64,000 nt of DNA, taken from assembly GCA_910577195.1 (NCBI GenBank), contig CAJTLP010000001.1, positions 248,001 to 312,000 of the forward strand, read 5' to 3'. Position numbers and translations under genes: made by a program. This document shows positions 8,165 through 14,624 of this stretch, in pieces; the stretch's first letter is position 1; each line of letters starts with the position of its first letter. Under the pieces are notes generated by a model, which was not told the origin of the DNA, did no database searches, and saw only the letters and a program-made list of their open reading frames with translations. This stretch comes from an uncultured Eubacterium sp. Lineage in GTDB: Bacteria > Bacillota > Clostridia > Oscillospirales > Acutalibacteraceae.

Positions 8165-8550
8165 TAACTGTATATGATTTATCTTTGGATTTCGATAGCA
8201 ATTTCAATTTCCCTGAAACCTCTACAACAGGAAAAATCAGTGACGATTCTGTTGCAGTTTGCTTTTATAATTCAAAGCGAGTTATGCCACAGATAAATGC
8301 CATTGGCGGTGCTGAGAATTCATCATACGGCATTAAAGCAATTACAGTTCTTTTAAGATACACAAATGATAATTATCAGGCAGAGCAGCAGGCTCTCAAA
8401 ATTCAGAATTTTTTCAACAGACGAAAATGTAAAATCAATCAGAAGAATATTCGTTATGAGCTCTTGTATCAGGAGCCTATTTTTTTAGGCACGGATGATA
8501 AGGGTGTATATGAGTATTCCTTTGAAATAAATGTTTATTATGAAAGGTAG
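8161..8550 (+). CDS. Phage minor capsid/tail terminator-like protein
   Basis: A 129-residue protein translationally coupled to the preceding connector fragment by ATGA. It fits the minor capsid or tail-completion proteins encoded directly before the major tail gene: about 130 residues, with AVCFYNSKRVMPQINAIGG and an ending of YEYSFEINVYYER. It looks intact in itself, but the surrounding cluster is inverted and cut at both ends, so expression is doubtful. Confidence 0.65.
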   Translation: MITVYDLSLDFDSNFNFPETSTTGKISDDSVAVCFYNSKRVMPQINAIGGAENSSYGIKAITVLLRYTNDNYQAEQQALKIQNFFNRRKCKINQKNIRYELLYQEPIFLGTDDKGVYEYSFEINVYYER

Positions 8551-8558
8551 GCTAAACT

Positions 8559-8867
8559 ATGCCAGACACAACAACTACAACAGGTGTACTTCCTGCATTT
8601 GATTGTGAATTTGAAATTAATACCGCCGGCAGAAGTACAACTCCTACATGGGAAACCATCAAGGATATTGAGGAACTGCAGATAACTGTTGACGGTTCAA
8701 TCCAGGAATGGAATCCGTATGATCAGAAAGGCTGGGCAAGACGTGCACTGACCGGCAAGAAAATCGGTATTGCTGTTAAAGGCAAGCGTAATTACGGTAA
8801 TACCGGCAATGATTATGTTGCAGAAAAAACAACAAGCTTTGTAAGCTTCATTTCGTATCTGTCATAA
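8559..8867 (+). pseudogene. N-terminal fragment of phage major tail (tube) protein
   Basis: The reading frame opens with MPDTTTTTGVLPAFDCEFEI and runs through WNPYDQKGWARRALTGKK and KRNYGNTGNDYVAEK, a typical N-terminal half of a tail-tube protein. Beyond about 8830 the reading frame runs into sequence antisense to a phage ATPase gene (SFVSFISYLS), so the last residues are not native. The matching C-terminal half lies on the minus strand at 7741-7920. Confidence 0.75.
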
Positions 8868-9325
8868 GCACCCATTTCATCCGGTTGCTCAAATTTTCTC
8901 AGGTAAGAATGTGCCGTTATAACAACGTTGATACCTTTTGAAATTACTTCGTCAAGCAGATTGAGCAGCCTGCCGAATTCGTCTTTAAGATATGTAAAGC
9001 CTGTACCATAACCAAAATCAGCAATACTCTGTTTTTTGTGTGCTGCACACACTGCCTGTGCACACAGCTTTTCCGCCCAGTCTGCCGTATCAATAACATA
9101 CGTTTTGCAAGGTATGTTGTCTCTCACATACTGCACCTGCTGTAAAAGCATTTCCCAGCTTGACGGTGCATCAAATCTTTTTATATTCAGCTTTTTGGTG
9201 CTTCCCTCCGTGTCTGAAAATAACGGATCAGGAAATTTTGATGCAAAGGTTGATTTACCGATTCCTTCAGGTCCGTAAACAATAACCTTCTGTGCTGAAG
9301 GTATAACTCCGCTTGTAATATTCAT
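8813..9325 (-). pseudogene. Phage AAA nucleotide-binding protein, C-terminally truncated
   Basis: A P-loop ATPase of the AAA_24 type found in the early regions of Clostridia phages. It has Walker A GPEGIGKST near residue 20, a Walker B-like strand KTYVIDTADW and sensor VVITAHSYL. The frame is native to MKLTK near 8840; the final LVVFSAT is read from antisense of the tail gene. Full-length relatives are considerably longer, so the rest was deleted when the inversion junction formed. The preceding ATPase fragment abuts its start codon. Confidence 0.75.
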
Positions 9326-9664
9326 TTAAAAAACTCCTTTCTGAAAGCTTGGCTTTTTCTCTTTCGGTGTCTCGGTATCATTTTGACTTACGCTGTAACC
9401 GTCCTCAATGATAATAGAGCACTCATCACCTGTTCCCACACGTGTTGCAATAACCTGCAGTTCTTCACCCTCAAGCCACTGTGCAAACTCCTGTAAAGTT
9501 TCGTTATCCATTTGCTCAAGCTTGTCCACAAGGACAAAACCGCATTCAGGATTCAGCTTGCGGATAATCGCAGTGGATACTCTGAGCTGCTCTGAACCGC
9601 TCATATTATCCCATTTCATCCCCTTGTATGTAATTTCACCATTGACTACGGAAAGCTCCGGCAA
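9326..9664 (-). pseudogene. C-terminal fragment of a phage SMC/RecF-like ATPase
   Basis: About 112 codons with an ABC-signature-like MSGSEQLRVSTAI, Walker B CGFVLVDKLEQMD and a switch-like VIATRVGTGDECSIII. These are features of the C-terminal half of SMC/SbcC-like phage ATPases. No proper start exists (TTG at 9662-9664). Upstream the frame runs LPLPELSVVNGEITYKG and then breaks into a truncated HTH gene near 9680. The N-terminal several hundred residues are missing. Confidence 0.65.
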
Positions 9665-9759
9665 AGGTAAATCAGCATTTTATTATTTATGTTCATATAG
9701 TAATTTAGTTTTTCGGCAAATACTTTTTTAGAATCATCTTTTGTATTTATATCGCTCAT
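9646..9759 (-). pseudogene. Truncated phage repressor-like N-terminus (37 aa)
   Basis: A short frame from ATG 9759, preceded by GGCAGGTGATAG, that reads MSDINTKDDSKKVFAEKLNYYM. This resembles the first helix of XRE-type phage regulators. It runs out of homology after about residue 27 at the join with the ATPase fragment. It is a deletion scar rather than a working gene. Confidence 0.45.
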
Positions 9760-9804
9760 ACTATCACCTGCCTTTTAATAATTCTCTTATACGGTTAGCA
9801 AAAA

Positions 9805-10023
9805 TTAGCCACTTTGGCTATTTTCATCGCAAAAAAAATAAGCATCCTTATCCTGAATATCCAGTATTCTACACAATGTCTTTATTTCACTTGCTTTGAA
9901 CTCAACTTTATTGTTCAATTTATATGAAAAAGACTGCATACTTATACCAAGTTTATCTGCTACCATTGATTGAGTTAAACCATTCTCAGATAATCTTGCT
10001 TTCAACTTATTTGTGGCTGTCAA
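9805..10023 (-). CDS. Cro-like/XRE phage regulator
   Basis: A 72-residue helix-turn-helix protein (LKARLSENGLTQSMVADKLGISMQSFSYKLNNKVEF, then a helical tail). The start chosen is TTG 10021-10023, because a strong ribosome site (GGGAGGTG, 10031-10038) sits 7 bases upstream. The more distal ATG 10047 lies inside an operator and upstream of that ribosome site. It is divergent from the CI/LexA-like repressor and shares with it a mirror-image promoter region, so this is the Cro side of a lysogeny switch. Its last codons contain a further operator copy. Confidence 0.8.
   Translation of the reverse strand: MTATNKLKARLSENGLTQSMVADKLGISMQSFSYKLNNKVEFKASEIKTLCRILDIQDKDAYFFCDENSQSG
9806..9820. promoter_or_regulatory. 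Operator copy inside the end of the cro-like gene
   Basis: TAGCCACTTTGGCTA is a perfect dyad (TAGCCA N3 TGGCTA). It matches the sites at the divergent promoter and overlaps the last four sense codons and the stop codon of the cro-like gene. Confidence 0.7.
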
Positions 10024-10040
10024 AAATTGCACCTCCCTTT

Positions 10041-10149
10041 TAGCCATATTGGCTACATTCAAAAGAATAGCACCGATTAGCCATTTTGTCAATGTTTTTT
10101 TGAAATTTTTTCAAAAAAAGTTGACATTTTGGCTAAATGATGTTATTCT
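10041..10149. promoter_or_regulatory. Divergent CI/Cro promoter-operator region
   Basis: Three operator sites of pattern TAGCCA N3 TGGCTA are visible: 10041-10055 (perfect), 10078-10092 and 10121-10135 (each with one half changed to contain TTGACA). The outer two overlap -35 boxes. Minus strand: TTGACA (10087-10092), 17-bp spacer, TATTCT (10064-10069). Plus strand: TTGACA (10121-10126), 17-bp spacer, TATTCT (10144-10149). The layout is mirror-symmetric, and repressor binding would cover both promoters. Confidence 0.75.
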
Positions 10150-10165
10150 GTTGTTGGTGATGTTA

Positions 10166-10825
10166 ATGACAATTTATGATAGAATTAAATATTTAAGAGA
10201 AAATGCTGATATGTCACAGCAAGAACTTGCTGAAAAAGTAGGATTCAAAACAGCTTCAGCTGTTAATAAAATTGAATTAGGCTTAAGAGATATCAATCAA
10301 ACTAAAATTCTTGCTTTTGCTAAAGCTCTCGGTACAACTCCTGGATATTTATTAGGTGATGATAATGATAGTTATTATTCAAATCTTAAAAATCCTGATA
10401 TAACTGAAGAAGTTGTCACCTTCCCTGTTATAGGTGAGATTGCTGCAGGATATGATGAAATTGCAGTTGAAGATTGGAGCGGCGATACGGTTGATATTCC
10501 GACCTCCTACCTTAAGGGCAGAAAAAAAGAGGACTTCTTTGTCCTCTCTGTTCACGGCGATTCAATGTATCCGATGTACTTAAATGGTGATAAGGTTTTA
10601 ATACTGAAACAAAACACACTTGATCATAGCGGTGATGTCGGCGCCATTCTCTATGAGGGCGAATGTGCCACGTTGAAAAAGGTTGAGTATGTGCAGGGAG
10701 AGGATTGGCTCAGACTTGTACCGATTAATCCGGAGTATCAGCCTAAGCTTATTGAAGGTCCTGACCTTGAGCTGTGCAGAGTTATCGGTGTACCAAGATT
10801 GCTTGTTAGAGAAATTTCAAACTAA
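10166..10825 (+). CDS. CI/LexA-like phage repressor with S24 peptidase domain
   Basis: A 219-residue self-cleaving-type repressor. The N-terminal XRE helix-turn-helix is residues about 5-60 (LRENADMSQQELAEKVGFKTASAVNKIELG). The C-terminal S24/LexA domain carries the likely cleavage bond in AAGYDE, catalytic Ser in HGDSMYP and Lys in ATLKKVEY. ATG 10166 is chosen (ATG 10160 is an alternative), because the longer upstream frame crosses the promoter. All catalytic residues are present, so this gene is probably functional although the structural genes are wrecked. Confidence 0.88.
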   Translation: MTIYDRIKYLRENADMSQQELAEKVGFKTASAVNKIELGLRDINQTKILAFAKALGTTPGYLLGDDNDSYYSNLKNPDITEEVVTFPVIGEIAAGYDEIAVEDWSGDTVDIPTSYLKGRKKEDFFVLSVHGDSMYPMYLNGDKVLILKQNTLDHSGDVGAILYEGECATLKKVEYVQGEDWLRLVPINPEYQPKLIEGPDLELCRVIGVPRLLVREISN

Positions 10826-10841
10826 GAAAATGGGTAAGAAT

Positions 10842-11855
10842 ATGAAAAACAATTCACATTTAACATCAACAGAAAAAGCAATTGCAGATTTTTGTATTAA
10901 TGTAATATTATACTTAAGAAAAACAGAAAAAGAAACAAAAGTATTAACCACGAATATTTACTCAGCTGCTGACACTTATCTTTCATTAACATATATTATA
11001 ATTTTAAGAGTTATGAATGCATCTCTAAGCGTAGATAAAAAGAAAAAAATTATATCTTCAATTAATCCTACAATTCAAGCAGGAATTATAAGTGAATTTA
11101 ATTTCTCTGAAAAACAGTTCACTAATATAATCGAAAAACGAGATGTATATCTTGATGAATATATGAAAAAAGTTTTTGAAAAGAGTAATGGAGAAATAGT
11201 ATTGTCAGATATTGTTGACGAGATATCGGAGATATTAAAATACGATATTAGTTATAATCAATATGTTGAATTCAATGAAACAACAGAAATACTATTAACT
11301 GAATTTGAAGAAAGTTTACAAATTAAAATAGCAGTAACACACCTGTATAAATTCACTATTGAACTATTGGATTCATTGCTAAAAGAAATAGCTAAAAAAA
11401 CTATAAAAATAAAGAAAACTAAAAAATCAAATTTCAAAACAGCTACAATTGTTCTTTCAATAATGACCATACTATTCGCTGCTTCAACGATAGGTCTTTC
11501 TATTGGATTGATTGATATAAGTAATGATAATCAGGAATTATCATCACAAATCACAGATTTAGAAAATACTGTTTCCTCAAAAGATAAAGAAATAGCTATG
11601 TACAAAGAACAAATCTCGAATTTGAAAAGCCGATTGAATAATTTTGTAATGAGCAGAAACGCAGAAAATAATGGAAACAGACTGACTTCAGAAGAAATTA
11701 AATCACAAATAGTTTATTGTACAAATAATTCTTCTCCTTATTATCATACTAGCACTTGTCCAGATTGTGATAGAAATGGTTTTACAATTTGGTTTGATAC
11801 AGATGCTGTCGAAAGTGCTGGATATTTACCTTGTCCAAACTGTATAGAACAATAA
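10842..11855 (+). CDS. Phage-encoded membrane protein with coiled coil and Ada-like zinc domain
   Basis: A 337-residue protein starting 17 bases after the repressor gene (ATG 10830 is an alternative start). The N-terminal 190 residues are helical and unassigned. One transmembrane helix follows (TATIVLSIMTILFAASTIGLSIGLI), then a coiled coil (NQELSSQITDLENTVSSKDKEIAMYKEQISNLKSRL). The C-terminal module is YHTSTCPDC, then AGYLPCPNC. The paired Cys and the AGYxPC signature resemble Ada-type zinc-binding domains, so a CxxC/CxxC metal site is likely. Local base composition is much more AT-rich than neighbouring genes. Confidence 0.7.
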   Translation: MKNNSHLTSTEKAIADFCINVILYLRKTEKETKVLTTNIYSAADTYLSLTYIIILRVMNASLSVDKKKKIISSINPTIQAGIISEFNFSEKQFTNIIEKRDVYLDEYMKKVFEKSNGEIVLSDIVDEISEILKYDISYNQYVEFNETTEILLTEFEESLQIKIAVTHLYKFTIELLDSLLKEIAKKTIKIKKTKKSNFKTATIVLSIMTILFAASTIGLSIGLIDISNDNQELSSQITDLENTVSSKDKEIAMYKEQISNLKSRLNNFVMSRNAENNGNRLTSEEIKSQIVYCTNNSSPYYHTSTCPDCDRNGFTIWFDTDAVESAGYLPCPNCIEQ

Positions 11856-11864
11856 AACAACCCC

Positions 11865-11986
11865 TACCCTGCTGGAACAGGATAGAGGTCATATATAGCA
11901 GAGCTGATGATACAACTCCACCGTCGCAAGTTGATTGTATCACACTCTGCTTAAAATTGCAAGCAGGGTATTTTTATGCCCTTTTT
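11865..11986 (+). ncRNA. Structured leader/terminator element upstream of the integrase
   Basis: Nested perfect helices are visible: TACCCTGC (11865-11872) with GCAGGGTA (11963-11970), GCAGAG (11898-11903) with CTCTGC (11945-11950), and TGATACAA (11908-11915) with TTGTATCA (11935-11942). The 3' arm of the outer helix also forms a hairpin GGGTAT-TTTT-ATGCCC followed by T5, a rho-independent terminator. The two pairings are mutually exclusive, the usual design of a transcriptional switch. No known riboswitch class is recognised. The integrase ribosome site follows directly. Confidence 0.5.
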
Positions 11987-12001
11987 CAGGAGGATACAAT
12001 C

Positions 12002-13156
12002 ATGTCAAAAAGAGAATACGGCACAGGCTCCGTATATTTCAGCGAGAGCAAAAAGAAATGGGTAGGTCAATACCGCGTTGGTACGGATGCAAACGGCAAA
12101 CCTAAAAAGAAAACGATTTACGGCAAAACAAAAAAAGAGGTCAAGGACAAGCTCAAGCAGCTGCAGGCGGAAATTTTAACCGGTGTATACGTTGCACCCT
12201 CGCAGCTCACGGTCGTTCAGATTGCAACAAGCATCAATGATAACAAGCATGCAATGAACACCATATCCGACAATACATATAAACGGAATAATGAAACGAT
12301 AAGAATAATAAAGAACAGTCAGCTCAACGCAATCCCTGTTCAGAAGCTCTCAGAGCCTGTTTTAGTCAGTTTTATGTCTGAACAGACAAGCTACTCTAAT
12401 TCCGTTATAAAAAAGATTTGTATGACGCTAAACAGCTCTCTGAACAAAGCTGTCTCTATGGGCATCATTAACAAAAATCCTATGGCTGATATTGTACGCC
12501 CTAAATCGAAAAAGCAGAATAAGAAAGTCAGGGCTCTGACTATAGATGAGCAGAAAGCCTTTATATCTGCCGTCAATCAGGATAACAGGGAGCCGTACAG
12601 AACAATGCTGCTTTTGTCACTCTTTACCGGTGCTCGTATGGGTGAAATCTGTGCACTCAGCATTGATTCCGTAATGCTCAATTGCACAGTAATTAACATT
12701 TGCCGAACAATAACAAGAGACGAAAAAGACAAAGCCATACTCGGTGCAACTACCAAAACTTATTCAGGCCTGCGAAATCTTAAGCCAAATAAAGAGATAC
12801 AAAAGCTGCTGAAGGATTACATTGAAAATCATTACAGACCGAATAAATACAATCTTCTGTTTGTTAACAAAAACAATGAGTTGCTGAGTACAAATCAAAT
12901 TAATTCCTATTATAAACGATTGATTGAAAGATATGGCATAGCAAATAAATCAGAGTGCAATCAGCATCAGCTCAGACACACCTATGCAACAAGGTGTATT
13001 GAAAGCGGAATGCCGCCGAAAGTATTGCAGCACATTCTCGGTCACGCGGATATCACAACAACGCTGGATACTTATTGCGATGTGTTTGATGCATACGAGA
13101 AAACCTATCTCGATAAAACGCAGGAATACTACGAGAAAAATAAAATAGCAATATGA
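12002..13156 (+). CDS. int: Tyrosine recombinase (phage integrase)
   Basis: A 384-residue phage integrase with a strong ribosome site (CAGGAGGATACAATC). It has an N-terminal arm-binding domain (REYGTGSVYFSESKKKWVGQYR), a SAM-like core-binding domain, and the catalytic domain with Arg in TGARMGE, HQLRHTYATR, GHADITTT and the nucleophile Tyr in LDTYCDV. Length and motifs are complete. It sits at the right end of the prophage, 190 bp from the 3' end of tRNA-Pro. Its product would excise or integrate the element, although no second attachment copy is visible in the window. Confidence 0.92.
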   Translation: MSKREYGTGSVYFSESKKKWVGQYRVGTDANGKPKKKTIYGKTKKEVKDKLKQLQAEILTGVYVAPSQLTVVQIATSINDNKHAMNTISDNTYKRNNETIRIIKNSQLNAIPVQKLSEPVLVSFMSEQTSYSNSVIKKICMTLNSSLNKAVSMGIINKNPMADIVRPKSKKQNKKVRALTIDEQKAFISAVNQDNREPYRTMLLLSLFTGARMGEICALSIDSVMLNCTVINICRTITRDEKDKAILGATTKTYSGLRNLKPNKEIQKLLKDYIENHYRPNKYNLLFVNKNNELLSTNQINSYYKRLIERYGIANKSECNQHQLRHTYATRCIESGMPPKVLQHILGHADITTTLDTYCDVFDAYEKTYLDKTQEYYEKNKIAI

Positions 13157-13160
13157 TAAA

Positions 13161-13195
13161 AGGCTCGGAGCAGAAATGCCCTGAGCCTGTTTTTT
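13161..13195 (+). terminator. Integrase terminator
   Basis: AGGCTC (13161-13166) pairs with GAGCCT (13183-13188), followed by a T6 run (13190-13195), immediately after the integrase stop codon. Confidence 0.7.
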
Positions 13196-13198
13196 ATG

Positions 13199-13218
13199 GG
13201 TTGCCAAAAGGTTGCCAA
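13199..13218 (+). repeat. Tandem GGTTGCCAA sites beyond the integrase
   Basis: GGTTGCCAA occurs at 13199-13207 and 13210-13218, 11 bp apart (one helical turn), between the integrase and the tRNA cluster. They may be integrase arm-type binding sites; this is inferred from position and spacing only. Confidence 0.4.
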
Positions 13219-13300
13219 TTTTATTTATTTGAAAATATGTTGCGTTTATCGAAAATTATAGTAAATCTCCCCAATCCCCCTATTTTAAGGCAAAAACAAG

Positions 13301-13341
13301 CAAAAAAATAACACCCCTAAATCAAGCGATTTACAGGTGTT
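13301..13341 (-). terminator. Terminator after the tRNA-Pro gene
   Basis: On the minus strand ACACC pairs with GGTGT (13336-13340 and 13311-13315 in plus coordinates), with an inner AAATC/GATTT stem and a long T-run complementary to 13301-13307. It ends the Thr-Tyr-Pro tRNA transcript. Confidence 0.6.
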
Positions 13342-13343
13342 TA

Positions 13344-13421
13344 TGGTCGAGGTGACAGGACTCGAACCTGCGGCATCCTGCTCCCAAAGCAGGCACTCTA
13401 GCCAAACTGAGTTACACCTCG
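13344..13421 (-). tRNA. tRNA-Pro (anticodon TGG)
   Basis: Full cloverleaf on the minus strand. The acceptor is CGAGGTG/CACCTCG, the anticodon stem CCTGC/GCAGG encloses loop TTTGGGA, and the T-loop is GGTTCGAGTCC. A CCA end is encoded at 13344-13346. Its 3' end faces the integrase, so it is a plausible original integration target. Confidence 0.95.
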
Positions 13422-13458
13422 ATATCATTAACGAGTATCGCAAGGATACTCGTTAACC

Positions 13459-13543
13459 TGGTGGAGGAGGGTGGATTCGAACCACCGAAGTCACTGACGA
13501 CAGATTTACAGTCTGTTCCCTTTGGCCGCTCGGGAACTCCTCC
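13459..13543 (-). tRNA. tRNA-Tyr (anticodon GTA)
   Basis: Class II tRNA on the minus strand with a long variable arm. The acceptor is GGAGGAG/CTCCTCC, the anticodon loop is CTGTAAA (anticodon GTA), and the T-arm is GGTTCGAATCC. CCA is encoded at 13459-13461. Confidence 0.95.
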
Positions 13544-13583
13544 ATATTTAAACTACCGTACCTGCTGATACGGTAGTATTTAT

Positions 13584-13659
13584 TGGAGCTGGTGAACGGA
13601 CTCGAACCCCTGACCTGCTGATTACAAATCAGCTGCTCTACCAACTGAGCTACACCAGC
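13584..13659 (-). tRNA. tRNA-Thr (anticodon TGT)
   Basis: Cloverleaf on the minus strand. The acceptor is GCTGGTG/CACCAGC, the D-arm is GCTCAGTTGGTAGAGC, the anticodon loop is TTTGTAA (anticodon TGT), and the T-arm is GGTTCGAGTCC. CCA is encoded at 13584-13586. It is first in the three-tRNA transcript. Confidence 0.95.
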
Positions 13660-13720
13660 GTATCTCCAACGCTCTAATAATATATCACAAGTTTATTACA
13701 TAGTCAAGTGTTTTTTTAAA

Positions 13721-14557
13721 TTATTTTCCCCAATTTTCAATTACTTTCTCAATCATTTCAGGATTTCGTGTTGTAATATTATCAGGCTTGATTGCAAGCA
13801 TCTTTTTAGCGGTTCTTTCCTTATCAACTGTCCAAACCGAAAGCTTATACCCTTTTTTATGGAGAAGTGACGAAAGCTGTGAGCTTGCATATTTATGATT
13901 ACAATTAATACCAACTGCTCCAGTCTCCTCAAGCAGTTCGATAAGCTTTGTTCGATATTCGTCAAAAAAGACCTTTGTTCTTGACGGCATATAGTTAAGA
14001 TAATATTCCATACCGGCACAATCCGATTCCTTAACTGCCTTGACATTCATCGTTTCAATGCCTGTAAGAAAAGCGTTATCAACAAGATCATATTTAACAA
14101 GAAGCTGATACATTGCATTAAGGGCTCTTGTTTCCTTGATATCAAGATTAATTTTAATATCTGTACCTTTAAGAAGCGAAAAAGCCTCCTCAAGCTCCAC
14201 ACCGTCATTATTTGTTACGACTAAATCATGACTCATAACAACAGTATGATCCGGTCTCTGACGTATATCAAGCTCTACAATTGCTGCCTTATTATCAATT
14301 GCGGCCTGCACATATTCCACTGAATTCATAGGTGTATCATACGCACCTGTATGTGCTGTTAATGTAAAGTCCTCCACGAAGGTCAACTTCCTCTCATCAT
14401 ATGATTTTGTTACTGCATAATCGGCAACGCCGATTACCATAGCTACGGAAACAATAAAGGCAAAAATCTGATATGATATGTGCTTTGCCCAAGTAGGAGT
14501 CATATTTCTTTTCAGGAATTTTTTGAACTTAACCCATTTTGACACTTTTTCAGCCAT
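13721..14557 (-). CDS. Membrane-anchored glycerophosphodiester phosphodiesterase
   Basis: A 278-residue protein. An N-terminal basic segment and one transmembrane helix (HISYQIFAFIVSVAMVIGVADYAV) are followed by a GDPD TIM-barrel domain. It has TAHTGAYDTPMNSVEYVQAAIDNKAAIVELDIRQ, where His and Glu-Leu-Asp are metal/catalytic residues, then VVMSHD and a C-terminal LSVWTVDKE strand. The usual HRG motif is HTG here, a small variation at the first catalytic motif. It should hydrolyse glycerophosphodiesters outside the membrane. Confidence 0.85.
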   Translation of the reverse strand: MAEKVSKWVKFKKFLKRNMTPTWAKHISYQIFAFIVSVAMVIGVADYAVTKSYDERKLTFVEDFTLTAHTGAYDTPMNSVEYVQAAIDNKAAIVELDIRQRPDHTVVMSHDLVVTNNDGVELEEAFSLLKGTDIKINLDIKETRALNAMYQLLVKYDLVDNAFLTGIETMNVKAVKESDCAGMEYYLNYMPSRTKVFFDEYRTKLIELLEETGAVGINCNHKYASSQLSSLLHKKGYKLSVWTVDKERTAKKMLAIKPDNITTRNPEMIEKVIENWGK

Positions 14558-14585
14558 ATAATATCCACAACCTAAAATAAATATA

Positions 14586-14611
14586 GGAGCAGTATAGATT
14601 TATACTGCTCC
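14586..14611. terminator. Hairpin between guaB and the phosphodiesterase gene
   Basis: GGAGCAGTATA (14586-14596) pairs with TATACTGCTCC (14601-14611). It lies just after the guaB stop codon on the minus strand and has AT-rich flanks. Confidence 0.65.
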
Positions 14612-14624
14612 TTTTCATTAACAA

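Noticed and set aside
13301..13421. tRNA-Pro 3' end as the attachment core of the prophage
   Set aside because: Position is ideal, but I could find no second copy of the tRNA 3' end to the left of the element within the window, so no att sites are called.
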